64,000 nt of DNA, taken from contig NC_031500.1 of assembly GCF_000237925.1 (NCBI RefSeq), forward strand, positions 13,045,753 to 13,109,752, read 5' to 3'. The position numbers were made by a program, and so were the translations under genes. Of this stretch, positions 11,755 to 22,900 are shown one piece after another. The notes under the pieces are model-generated. The model saw only the letters and a list, made by a program, of their open reading frames with translations. It was not told the DNA's origin and searched no databases. The first letter of the stretch is position 1. Each line of letters begins with the position of its first letter. The stretch is from Schistosoma mansoni. Taxonomy: Eukaryota > Platyhelminthes > Trematoda > Strigeidida > Schistosomatidae.

Positions 11755-12290
11755 AGGCGAGGATTGGCAAAGCAAGGGCAGCATTCCTACAATTGAAGAA
11801 CATATGGAACTCAAAACAACTGTCGACCAAAATCAAAGTCACATACTTCAATACGAACGTCAAGACATCCCTATTGTATGTAGCTGAAACATGGAGAACT
11901 ACCACAATCATTTTGAAATAGAAGTCTTTAAAAACAATTTCGTGTGCATGATACTCAATATCCGGACGCAATCAATAACAGTCTATTATGTCTGAGATAA
12001 AAAATAAGCTTCCATCTTATGTGGAAATTAGTTAAAGACAGTGTTACTGGATAGGACGTATATAACGGAAATCATGTAACTGCATTTAGTGGCAAATGTC
12101 AACTTGTAATCCTGAAGGGAAACATAAATGCGGGGGGCCAAACTGAACAATGCACCGATAATCGGAAGCAGATATGACTGTGATGAATAGCAGCTGGAAA
12201 GAACTGTGATGTTTTGCTTGGAATAGTGTTGTACTGAGATTGCTGGTGGGTAGCTTATGCTTCTCCTCGAGAGGTAACAGAAGTAAGTAA
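11755..12290 (+). mobile_element. RTE-type retrotransposon, 3' end fragment
   Basis: The plus strand encodes [20 protein letters not shown] and then TWRTTTIILK, the C-terminal block of the RTE reverse-transcriptase polyprotein. Frame-broken 3' sequence follows and ends in AAGTAAGTAA near 12290. It is a 5'-truncated copy. Confidence 0.85.
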
Positions 12291-12865
12291 TGATTTTCAC
12301 AGAAATCTACGTAAGTGGTATGATCCGTGATATTCCCGCTTATCTTCGATCGCGAATTGTTTATGTAGAAATATGAAAAATATTCACAAATAAAATCAAC
12401 ACAAATTGTAATTATGTATCAATTTATTTTGAGTTTTAAGAGGTCGAATATTATTATCCAATATGTGCGTGAACTATTTTGAAATTCTCCTGCTTTCTCT
12501 TTTGTCTCTGATTATCATCATTTGCTGAAATTCAACGGTATCGTGAATACATTATGTAGTAATAATCTTCGAGACGCAAATTCAATTACTGAATAGATAT
12601 TTTTCAGGTAGATTGTCGAGAAATGGAAGAAAAGAGAGAGAGATTTCATTCCATCATTCCATTTAAGATCATGGTTCATATTCTTCATTCGACTAGAATG
12701 TACACAAGCAATCAACTTATATTATTATTGTATAAATTTTAATCCATAAAATTCTTAGGAAGTGAAACAAAAAATATAGAATAGTATTAGCCATCAACAT
12801 GACATTTTATGCTGTCCTACTTGTCATTACTTAAAAAACAATGTCTATGTTTCACCAAAAACTCA
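12291..12865. other. Unassigned DNA
   Basis: No gene or recognisable repeat. The 65-residue minus-strand frame at 12518-12715 has no motif. Confidence 0.4.
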
Positions 12866-12869
12866 AACA

Positions 12870-13105
12870 GCATATAAGCGATGTTTCACATCCCATTGTG
12901 TCTATAAATTAACATGTATGTGCGGAAACACATTCATAGAAAGGAGCAATCCAGATCAACAATTAATGACTACAGAAACATATGAATTGCAATGGTGAAA
13001 TAAGACCACAGGATAGAGAGACATCATCCTCCATTGCGAAACATTTCATTAAGACTGGTCATAAGGTTGATAACAAGTGAGCATTTGTAGTGTAGTACAA
13101 AAGCC
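12870..13105 (+). mobile_element. Penelope-like element, GIY-YIG endonuclease remnant
   Basis: The plus strand reads HCVYKLTCMCGNTFIERSNP, a degenerate GIY-YIG nuclease start. After stops and a shift it continues with SSSIAKHFIKTGHKVDNK. The parallel minus-strand copy at 48375-48655 (CVYQLKSMCDHTYITRINRD, SSSIHKDIIETGHKIDLN) confirms the family. Only the endonuclease end survives, and internal stops make it inactive. Confidence 0.75.
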
Positions 13106-13149
13106 TTCAAGGACGTGTACTAACTTCACCGAAACCCCATTTACGTGTT

Positions 13150-15253
13150 CAAAAACAATTTGTTCTTACCCAAATCTTACTGAAGAGGATGTGGAGTATC
13201 TTGGCAGTTGCTGCTACATTTGCTTTCAGTGCCTCTGCCGGGATGTTGTCTGGTCCCGCTGCTTTGCCGGAATCCATCATCCTGTATAACAATACCCTGT
13301 TGAAGACTTTTCCTGGTATTGAGAGGAGAGTGATGCCCCTGTAGTTGTCGCACTTGCTCAGATCGCCTTTCTTTGGTATTTTGATCAGAAGTCCTCTTTT
13401 ACAGTCTGTTGGTACTTGTTCTTCGTCCCAAATCTTACTGAAGAGAATGTGGAGTATCTTGGCAGTTGCTGCTACATTTGCTTTCAGTGCCTCTGCCGGG
13501 ATGTTGTCTGGTCCCGCTGCTTTGCCGCTCTTGATTTGTCTAATGGCCATGCTGATCTCTTCAATTGTTGGTGGGCCAACATCGATTGGGAGGTCTGTGG
13601 GTGCTGCTCCGATGTTGTGTGGGTTCAGTGGAGTTGGTCGATTCATGCGTTCCTTGAAGTGTTCTATCCACCTGTTTCGTTGTTCTTCAATGTCGGTGAT
13701 TACTTTGCCTTCCTTGCATTTCACTGGTTTTTCTGGCTTACGGTAATTTCCAGCAAGTTTCTTTGTTGTATCATACAGTTGTCTCATGTTTCCCTCTCTT
13801 GCAGCCTTTTCCGCTGTCATCGCTAAATCTTCCACATATTTACGTTTGTCGGTTCTGATGCTCCTCTTCACTTGCTTGTTTGCCTCTGTGTATTCGGCTT
13901 GTGCCTTGGCTTTTTCCGCTCTGGTTCGGCTGATATTGATTGCTGACTTCTTGTTCCTTCTTTCTTCAATTTTATCCAGTGTACCAACAGTGATCCATTC
14001 CTTGTGATGGTGCTTCTTTTGGCCCACTTGGACCTCTTGACATGTTGAAGCGGTTGCCTCCTTGATACCTTTCCAGTTGCTCTCCATGGTAGTTCCCTCT
14101 CCATTGAGTAGATCATGAAAGGCTTCGAACCTGTTGCAGAGGCCTATGTTGAATTTGTTGATTTTGTCAGCATCTCGAAGAAAGGCCTTGTTAAACTTGT
14201 GTGATGTTGTCCACGCTGCTGTCCAGTGCTTATTGAGTTTTAGTTTCATCTTGGCGATGAGCAAATGATGATCGGATGTCATACCAGCTTCTCTCCTGGT
14301 TCTCACATCTTCCGTCGTCCTCCTGAACGTTTTGTTGATGCTGATATGGTCGATTTGATACTGTGTAGTGTGATCCGGTGAAATCCAAGCGGCTTTGTGT
14401 ATGTTTTTGTGTGGGAATATGGTGCCACCTATGACCAGTTTATTGAAGGCACATAGGTTTGCAAATCTCTCACCATTTTCGTTCCTTTCTCACAGTCCAT
14501 GTCGTCCCATGACGTCTTCGTATCCAGTGTTGTCCATTCCAACCTTGGCATTGAAATCTCCCATCAGAATGATGAGGTCCTTGGTTGGGCACTTCTCGAA
14601 CATTGACTGCAACCTGTCGTAGAATTGGTCTTTAGCGTCTTCATCGTAGTCGTTGGTAGGCGCATGGCATTGGATGACGTTCATTGTAATGCCCTCTCTC
14701 TTTGTTTTGAAGGAGGCTTTGATGATCCTTGGTCCATGAGTTTCCCATCCATAAGCGCATTATGTGCTTTTCTGGACAGCATCAATGCAACTCCTTGTGT
14801 ATGTGGGGCGTTTTCTTCTACATGACCGGAGTGTAACAGAAGTTCTCCTGAACACAGTCGTTGTTATTCAACCCACGTTCAATGTGTTTCGCTGATTCCA
14901 AGAACCTCCAGGTTGTATTTTCTCATTTCTGCAGCAATTTGGAAAACTCTTCCGGTCTCCGACATTGTCCGGACATTCCATGTACCTATAAAAATTGTCG
15001 CTCTGGTTGTAAGAAGGTGCATCGGCCTCATGACTTCCGAAGGAACTCGGCTTTCATCATGAGACGTCATAATTATTCTTTCTACTGCCAGGGCAGAGTT
15101 TGAATGGTTTGAATGATTTTTTCTGGTTAGAGTTTATTTAGCGAGTTGATTTTCTACGGGATGGGGTCGCTAACCCCATACCCAACCCTCCTCCTTTACC
15201 CGGGCTTGGGACCGGCAGTAACACCCAGAGGAGCTACAGGCGGAGTTACTGAT
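13150..15253 (-). mobile_element. RTE-type retrotransposon, 5' two-thirds with endonuclease and reverse transcriptase start
   Basis: This is the best 5' copy in the window. The element starts at 15253 with its GC-rich leader (TTACTGCCGGTCCCAAGCC). The coding frame begins near 15070 (MTSHDE) and shows the AP endonuclease motifs GTWNVRTM (about 15000) and GDFNAKVG (about 14540). One long frame from 14306 to 13149 then covers the linker and RT motifs IRQIKSGKAAGPDNI and LLIKIPKKGDLSKCDNYRGI. Frameshifts separate the endonuclease blocks. The copy lacks the rest of RT and the 3' tail, which is unusual because target-primed insertions normally lose the 5' end; later deletion or recombination is likely. 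A 101-bp internal duplication lies at its truncated end. Confidence 0.88.
13169..13528 (-). repeat. 101-bp direct duplication inside the RTE copy
   Basis: Positions 13169-13269 repeat about 13427-13528 with a single visible mismatch (GAAGAGGATG against GAAGAGAATG). Both encode SGKAAGPDNIPAEAL, then TAKILHILFSKIW, so the conceptual protein carries this RT segment twice, in frame. The near identity points to a recent event or a template jump. Confidence 0.85.
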
Positions 15254-17780
15254 TGACGTAGATCATAGTAATAGAGTACGAAATTTGTTGAATAATCGGT
15301 ATGTGTTAATACGCTAAAACCGTATGTAATAAAGTATGAGACAGGATTATAGTTATAAGTTTTAATACATTCGAAATGTATTTTAGCTTAATACTGTAAC
15401 AAAGAATACATACTACTGAGATGGGTCTGTGTAAGTGTACATAGACACACATAGACACATAAAATAATATAAAGTGGATGAGATAGATGGATGAAATGGT
15501 AATTACGTAAGAATGAACATGAGTCCCGTGAATTGAGCGAGCAAAACTTTCTAATGATCTCAAACATAATTTGAACGTTGATTAAATGTTTACTAGCTGA
15601 TTGAAAGCACATCAAATAATATAAACATTAAAGGCGATTGTTAATACTGGTAAAGAAGAGAGAGACGGTAATCTAACTGTCATCCTTGCAGATTGGCCAA
15701 ATTTTTTTGATAGCAAACAGTATTATCTTGAAATTCTCAAGATTTTTTATACATTTTTGACTTTTATCAAGCAATCACTTTTCTGCTTCTTCTTTTATTT
15801 TGCGATTGTTGGTATTCTATACGTCCAAGTGCAGTTTGTTGTATATCATATTCTGTGTTAACCATGTGGTTAACGTAACAGGTTTTCACACGTAAGTAAT
15901 CATGATTAAAATTAATAATGAATCACTTTCAAAATAAAATCTAGTGGAGGAAGATCCATATTTTGCTGTATATACTTATGGAAATTATCATAAAATGTTT
16001 AACCTAATCATTTTTTTTAAACTACCAGGTGGCGGATATCCAATGAGAATTGCATTCAACACTGAGTGAAAAGACTCATTGTTTAGACCTCACTACTGTT
16101 GAAGCTGAAGTTAATTATCAAGCAGACTAACTAAATTCTTAACTTTGCCTTACCGAATAGAAGTATCAGATAATATGAGTGGGATAATTCGAACAAAACA
16201 AATACTACCGAATTTGAAATAATTACAGTTTTCAATGAAAGTAGACTCTTCACTAAACGTTTCAAAAACTGCGTTCTGGATTATTTGTACTTGCAAAAGA
16301 CAGTAAACAACTAAAATCGAAATCCTTAACACATTTGTTTCACTTTTCCATACTTATCCATGTTAATATGCGGTCTTTTCATTCTCGACCCTTTTTTCCC
16401 GATCTTTTCATAATCGCCTTTTTTCTTGCACCTTTACCATTAGGTTTCGACGAAATGTTGTAAAACAGATTAAGTGATGGTCATCATTATTTCTCGTTAC
16501 CATTTCAATGCTTTTTCGCGATTACTTTCATGATAACAAACTAACTTCTCGCCTTATTATTAACACCTTGAATATTTTCCATGTGGTGGACTAAATAATT
16601 TATGATTTTCATCAAATCACTCGAAATATCATTCTCAATGGTTTAGTGGATTTCGACAACTCAACGTTCACCTGTTTTTGCTTATTGAGGGATGATAATA
16701 AATAAAATGTGTCTATTTTTTGAGGTATTATTTAATTGGAAATTTGATAAGTAAATGAATCGGTCTTATCCTTTCTTAATATTAGTTGACGAATGAGTTC
16801 ATTATACTACAGTTTATATTACACTGTTAGTCGATATATAAGCAATGAAAGTTATCAAAATATCAGAAATAGAAAAACGTTCATTCGACAAACTACAGGA
16901 GCACAATTACATTATCACATGCGAAATTGAGACCTGAGTTCGAGGTACTGAGGTAAGTGGCGAACCACTCAGCTACTCAGTAACAGTCCGATGGATTTCG
17001 TTTCTGAAACCCGGTTATTAAGTTTCACAACAGTATTATTGTGGTCTGTCATTCATATCTGTTGTCGTTATGTCATGATGTGTACGAAATTATGTTATGT
17101 ATATGACTGGATCGTCTAATTTCTATCTTGATAACTCCGGATCTGTTGGACAAACATTCACAATGAATGGTCAAATTGAAGTTCGAAATTGTTTCACTCA
17201 ACCTATCCTATAACCACATTGATTACTGTGCATGCAATCCCTTACATTGAAAATTAATGAAAATCAGTTTAAAGGTTCTCAGTGTACTTGGGTGTCACTA
17301 TCATCATTCCAGGAAATAACAATAAGACACACCAGGCACCTATCACTGCATGACATCATTCAGTTAATTTTCTAAAATTGCATTTTACATGGAAGATTGA
17401 TTTTCGAATCAATGGTTAAATATATAGCAGTGGACTTGTATTGTATCTTTCTCATTATATAAAATACTCACTAATCATTTGATTCGTATCAATGAATGTA
17501 TGATTTGTATGGACAGTCATCATTAAATATCTATTAACACACAAGTAAACTATCAGGGTAAGGTAGTTCAGTATGCAGACATTTCCAAAGTAAATGTTAG
17601 AATTCGACAACTAAAAGGTATCGATTTTTAATTTCGTATTGAATAATTATCGATATGTACAAACCATAATCTGATAAACGTTTGTACATTGTTACTCACC
17701 TGAGCCTGTTACTCAATCTCGAATCACAGACCATCAAAAATAAATGTCCAATCAACCTTTGTATTAGTGAGTGCTGTGCT
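15254..17780. other. Right-arm intergenic DNA of inverted duplication 1
   Basis: Positions 15254-15670 and 17160-17440 are inverted counterparts of 6560-7003 and 5250-5600. Between them, 15670-17160 shows no gene. A weak likeness links 15740-15860 with 23515-23630 (TTTT-CTTCTGATTTGCGA-type landmarks), but I cannot name it. Confidence 0.5.
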
Positions 17781-18124
17781 GATTGCAAATGCTCTTACCT
17801 GTAACCATGTTATCAAAAATACATCCATGCACCAGTCTCTCAAAAGTCTCATTCTCTCCTTACTGTCTATATTGCTCCGTGGGGCGATAGTGAACTGTGT
17901 CTACTCTTTACGTTTATTTATGTTCACGTTTTGATTTTTGTTTGCATTGCATTGATTTTGTGGATCGATGAATACATGAACCACAATTATTTCATAAATG
18001 TTTATACCTTTCCGGTACGTTTGAATTTTGCGTTACGATCACACGGTATTTATTACAAAGTGCTTATAAATCGTTATATGCTAGTTTATAAATCAATATT
18101 AACATACAGTTAACCCTTGAAGAA

Positions 18125-20040
18125 AAATGGTTCGACTGACACAAAAACGAGCTCGAAAAAGTTCTATTTCTTCAGATATTAACAACTCTGCTCTTACCTA
18201 TACCCCATGCTCTGCAACTCCTGTTGCACCAGATAATAGTGGAAGTTATAAATAAGGTTATAAATAAGCTTAAGGTTTCGAAAGGTCACGGAACAGACGG
18301 GATTTCATCATTTCTCTACAAATATGGTGGTCCAGATAATCCACTTCTTCTCCTTAAGCTGTTTACTCTCTCTATGAAATCAGGCTCTTATCCTGACCGT
18401 TGGAAAACCGCGTAAATCATACCACGTTACAAATCCGGAGATAAGACTGACATGAACAACTATCGGCCAATAAATATTACTCCAGTTATCTCTAGGATTA
18501 TTTAAAAAATTATTAGTGACGAACTATCCAACTATTTATTGACTGAACAATTTATTGATGATTCGCAACATGGATTTCTTAAAAATCAATCTTGTATGAC
18601 ATGTCATTTTGACTTCTTTAATTTAGTCTATTCTCTTCGTAGCCAAGGATATCTAGTATTAGTGCTATACCTGGACATTTCTAAGGCCTTCGAAATGGTC
18701 AACCACCAACTTCTCATAGGTAAACTCGCATCTTATGAGGTCCAAAACCCGTTACTAGCCTGGTTTGATTCCTTCCTCAGCAATCGACATCAAATAGTTA
18801 AAATGAACTCTTCATTGTCGAATGCCGTCCCTGTTAGAAGTGGGGTAATTCAGGGTAGTGTCTTAGGTCCTTTGCTCTTTTTAGTTTTCATTAATGATAT
18901 TTGTGAGTGTTTTAGTGTGGGTAAGTCCCTTATGTTTGCAGACGATCTTAAGGTAGTGTATTCATTTTCTCCAAATGAGCTGAACAATATTCAAAATTGT
19001 ATCAGCACGGAGCTTAACAAGGTAGCACATTGGTGCTCAAAATGATAACTGGAGCTCAATACAGCTAAATGTGGATGGTTATGCTTCGGTGATACATCAC
19101 TCAACCTCGATCTTACCATAAATGGTGGAATGTTATTTAGGATACACTCAGTAGTAGATATAAGACTTAGGTACTCCGACGACTTGTCGTTAACTGAACA
19201 GATAATGAAACAAACGTCCAAGTCTCAACGCCTTATAGGTTACATAACTCGAAAACTTAAGACTGGAATCAGTTTAGAGACGATTTACACTTCGTACTCT
19301 TGGAACTGATAGTGTCTTGACATATAATTCGAGGTGTAGTAAACTAGGGCTTGACTCTTTATGGAAGAGGAGACTCAAACTTAACATTATCTTCTTTTTC
19401 AAAATACTTAACAAACTCTCCTTCACATCCAACCAGGCGATTCAATACGCTAAAGCCTCACATTACGACATTCGTAACTCCTTGTCCTTAGCGAAACAAA
19501 CATATTCTAAATCTTCTCTCTATATGAATTACTTTGCCTGTAAGTTTTCTAGGCTCTGGAATTATTTACCTCAAACTATCCGTATGTTAAACTCTCTCCC
19601 ATTGTTTGTCCGCTCAATTAATGCCTTTTGCTCCTCTGAAAATGTATTATATGCTCTAGCGCCTGCAAGTGTATCTTACTCCACAAGTGAGATTGTCGGA
19701 ACTTTTGGTGTTTAACCTCTTACTTGCTATCATTGTTTTGTTGTTCCGTTCTCTTTGCTTTAATCTTACTTTCTCTAGTTGTAGATAATTATCAATAACT
19801 CGCTTTGGCACTAGAAATAACCTTACAGAACATCAGGCTATCCACTTAAGAATAAATGACAAGTTCCCTGGTGTTGCATTAGCCTGCAATATATAAACTA
19901 TTTATCAATTACTAAACCAGCAAACATAAAACTTTCTTATATTTCATGTTTGCTCTCTACATTAAATGTTGATTTTTATAACAATCTGATCATGCCTGTA
20001 AACTGGTGTTAATTCTGTAAATATTATTTTCAGAATGTGT
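18125..20040 (+). mobile_element. CR1-like non-LTR retrotransposon, internally deleted
   Basis: An ORF start at about 18127 reads MVRLTQKRARKSSISS and runs for 40 codons to a stop. The reverse transcriptase then follows directly: VSKGHGTDGISSFLYKYGG, SGDKTDMNNYRPINI, LVLYLDISKAFEMVNH, GVIQGSVLGPLLFLVFINDI and the catalytic FADDLK (motif C, FADD) near 18940. The endonuclease domain expected between start and RT is missing, so the 5' start was joined to RT by deletion. There are stops at about 18416 and 18504 and after 19045. The C-terminal part (19317-19715) and a 320-bp 3' end follow, finishing in an ATT repeat. It belongs to the CR1/jockey-like group; the exact schistosome family is not certain. 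Confidence 0.8.
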
Positions 20041-20100
20041 ATTATTATTATTATTATAATTATTATTATTATTATAATTATAATTATTATTATTATTATT
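20040..20100. repeat. ATT microsatellite
   Basis: An imperfect ATT/ATA repeat at the 3' end of the CR1-like element. It is mirrored by the AAT repeat at 4391-4455 beside VAL-A. Confidence 0.95.
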
Positions 20101-20349
20101 AAGACTCATTCATATCCGCAATCGTGATTCCAGTGTCTACTATGTTTCAAGACTGTGTAAGCGATGTTCAGATTACAACAATCAATATTCTACACAAACT
20201 TGTTTGTTTACAGTAACAGGGAGACGAGTACTTAACTGTCAATCAAAGATCTTATTCACTATCGATCGCTTTTACATAGATTATTGAAAAAAGAAATGTT
20301 TTTCTGTACAATTGGTAAGGAAAGAGTGTACCATTATGCAGCATCATTA

Positions 20350-20355
20350 TTTATT
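20350..20355 (-). terminator. Polyadenylation signal of VAL-B
   Basis: AATAAA on the minus strand, 82 bases beyond the VAL-B stop, in the position matching the VAL-A signal. Confidence 0.5.
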
Positions 20356-20436
20356 TAAAATTATTAGTACTGATTAAATTGTCATTAAATATAACGAAAC
20401 AACTGATTTAATTTTTCACCTCTCTTCCTTTAACTC

Positions 20437-21603
20437 CTACTTCCCTTTGCCTTTTATTTTATTCAGATTCGCATTCAGATACTTGCATCTTCTGTTCGTT
20501 GCGTCAGTGTATGGTGGACCACTCTTCACTCTAAAATAGAAACAACCAAAACAAACAGAGGTTATGACTATCCGTCGTTCATTTGCACACACGTTTTACT
20601 TAGTCGAATGTATCTTTATACCAGACAGATCTATGGGCAAAATGTAAGAAGGGAGTCGAATATCCACATTTGAAATGCTTGACAGACTCAGGAGACAAAT
20701 TGAATGCAAGCATGAAGAGAATTGCACATCATCGGAACGCTTTTAAACCACTCACGTTCAAAACAAAACAAATCATGAAATCGTGATTATGTAAATGTAC
20801 GAAATGGAAAACAATGTGCATTGACGGATGAAAATTCTGAAAACTTACTTGGGTGAATAGTAACAGGCGATCAACATGCTTGATGGATATTCATATTGTC
20901 TGCATCTAGTAAAACCGCATCCCACGTACGCCGTTTCTGCTTGAACTATCTAGATTTATTTTAGAGAAACGAATTTAGGAAAGCTCGTCCAGTGATTAAT
21001 GTAGATATTTGGCAGTTTCTTCAGTCACATAATTTGTGTATACACATACCTGCTTGTAACTATTGCACCCAAACGTTGAACTACAGAAGTCTGTATTGTG
21101 TTTATAAATGTTCGATTCTTCCATCCAATATGCAACAGCTCTACAACATGCACAATCACAACAATCCAACATTTGGGAAACCTACTCTGCCAACTCGGAT
21201 TGAATAACGGAATTCCGACCTACTGAATTCCATTTACCAACATTTCCAATCGGTTCTTCTTCAAATGGATTGCATTTTTTAGACCAACGTTGAGCAGCGG
21301 CAGCCAGTTCATCGTCCCACTCCTGATACAAGCATAGAAACCAAAGAAAAGCATTAATTGTGTATTCATGAATAATGTGAAGAAACGCATTCAGATTATA
21401 GTGCAAAGCACGAGGCTTCCACATCATCTCAAACTTACAAGAGGCTGTAGTATTTCCTCCGCTGGTACTATGTCCTTTTTGTCACACAGGTTTCGGTATG
21501 CTCGATGCTCATTATGTACTTGCAGTATGAGTTGCACTTCCTCTGCGGTCATCCCGAAGACGGCTTCTAAGAAACAAATGCCAAGCAGTAGTGTGAGCAC
21601 CAT
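20437..21603 (-). CDS. VAL-B: venom allergen-like (CAP/SCP-TAPS) secreted protein, inverted paralogue of VAL-A
   Basis: The exons on the minus strand are 21603-21439, 21322-21186, 21140-21050, 20949-20849 and 20530-20437, predicting 195 residues. All junctions are GT/AG with phases 0, 2, 0, 2, exactly as in VAL-A. The signal peptide is identical. Replacements relative to VAL-A include NLCDKKDIVPAEE in exon 1, AQRWSKKCNPFEEE in exon 2, and S-to-F and E-to-G in exon 3 (DFCSSTFGCNSYKQ). The CAP1 region is again SYKQIVQ without the usual histidine. Exon 5 reads on after RRCK into a lysine- and asparagine-rich tail ending KGKGK, 12 residues after the point where VAL-A stops, because of a one-base difference. 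All exons are open, so the gene may be functional. Secretion is inferred from the signal peptide. Confidence 0.87.
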
Positions 21604-21638
21604 TCTGTGATATCTGGTTTCGGTCGAAGACGCAGTCA

Positions 21639-21646
21639 TATTTATG
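21639..21646 (-). promoter_or_regulatory. Altered TATA-like box of VAL-B
   Basis: At the position equivalent to the VAL-A TATA box the minus strand reads CATAAATA instead of TATAAATA, 43 bases before the ATG. The first-base change could weaken the promoter; this is inference. Confidence 0.5.
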
Positions 21647-21959
21647 CCTTTGGTCATTTTGATATTGTCCTCACATGTGAATTCAGTATCATAGACTCAA
21701 ATACTCTCACACAACCACATTACATATCAGTTGTCCTCACAGAGTTCTCACTCAGGTTACAATAGTTTTTTCAATTGTATTTGTACCTTATTATTTCGAC
21801 AGGCTTAAGGTGAATACAGGAATGTTATAATGTTGAACCTTCTCCTTTCATTTATCTTGCAAACAACTTTTTATAACTTTAATAAAAAACGTATATTCTT
21901 AACCGTCCACTCGTGCTCTTATTCACCGTCGATTGATAGTACACGGACTCTTGTGAGAA

Positions 21960-22078
21960 GAATTGTATTTTTCTGTTCCGCGTTTGTTAGCGAGTTAGTT
22001 TTCCACGATATGCCATCGCTAAACCATAACCGACCTTTCTCCTGTAGCCGAGCTTGGGACCGGCAGTAACTCTAGAAG
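21960..22078 (-). mobile_element. RTE-type retrotransposon 5' leader fragment
   Basis: TGCCATCGCTAAACCATAAC and GCTTGGGACCGGCAGTAACT are diverged forms of the leader seen at 15160-15250, in minus orientation. It abuts a plus-strand RT fragment, head to head, so the two were joined by rearrangement. Confidence 0.75.
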
Positions 22079-22079
22079 A

Positions 22080-22900
22080 GCTGCAGGCGATCGAAAAAGT
22101 CAAGATTACCACCAGACAAATAAAGAATCGCAAAGCAGCAGGAACGGACAATATATAAGCTGAAGCACTATTGTCAGATAATGAAGTAACTGCAAACACA
22201 CTTCACCTTCCATTCAAGAATATATGAGAGGATGAACAAGTGCCAACGGACTGGGAAGATGGACACCTGATCAAGATACCAAAGAAAGGAAATCTGAACA
22301 AATGTGAGCAAACAAACACACAACACTACTGTCAGTGTTAGGAAACGTTTTCAACAGAGAGTTGCTGGACTGGATGAAAGACGCATTAGACGCCCGACTT
22401 TGAGATCAACAGACTGGATTCCGTAAAGATCTGTCGTGCACAGACTGAATTGCGGCAAAACCAATCACCATCGAACAATCAGTTGAGTGGAATTCGTCAC
22501 TATACATCACATTCATCGAATATGAGAAGGCGTTTGACAGTGTGGACAGGATAACATTATGGAAACTTATTCGACACCATGGATTTGCTCAGAAGATTGT
22601 CAACATTATCCGGAACTCATACGATGGACTACAGTGCAAGGTCGCGCATGTAGGACGGCTGACAGATGCATTTCAAGTAATGACCGAAGTCGGATAAGGC
22701 TGTCTATTCTCTCTCTCTTCCTTTTTCTTCTGGTGATTGAATGGGTCATGAAGACCTCGATATCTGAGCGTCAGCACAGAATATAATGGACATCTCAAAA
22801 TGAATTTGACAATTTGGTCTATGCAGATGATCTAGCTCCCTCATCTCATACAAACGAACAAATACAGACGAAGACAACTAATGTAGCAGTAGCCTCATAA
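22080..22900 (+). mobile_element. Degenerate RTE-type reverse transcriptase fragment
   Basis: The plus strand encodes RQIKNRKAAGTDNI, HLIKIPKKGNLNKC, LLVIEWVMKTSIS and LVYADDLAPSSHTNEQIQTK, which contains the YADD catalytic motif. Stops and frameshifts occur throughout. The endonuclease and the C-terminal end are absent. Confidence 0.8.

Larger units (their letters stand above)
2690..21807. repeat. Inverted duplication 1 (VAL-A arm and VAL-B arm)
   Basis: Left-arm blocks 2690-4475, 5250-5600, 6560-7003 and about 7504-7560 match, in reverse complement and in mirrored order, 21807-20025, 17440-17160, 15670-15253 and about 13150-13090. The arms are unequal because each took separate insertions: CR1-like and RTE copies in the right arm, a CR1-like tail and a TA tract in the left. 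The spacer of about 5.5 kb holds RTE and gypsy-like remnants, a VAL relic and a Penelope piece. Confidence 0.85.

Noticed and set aside
13345-13826. Plus-strand open frames of 133 and 136 residues
   Set aside because: Antisense to the long RTE reading frame, which carries clear endonuclease and RT motifs.
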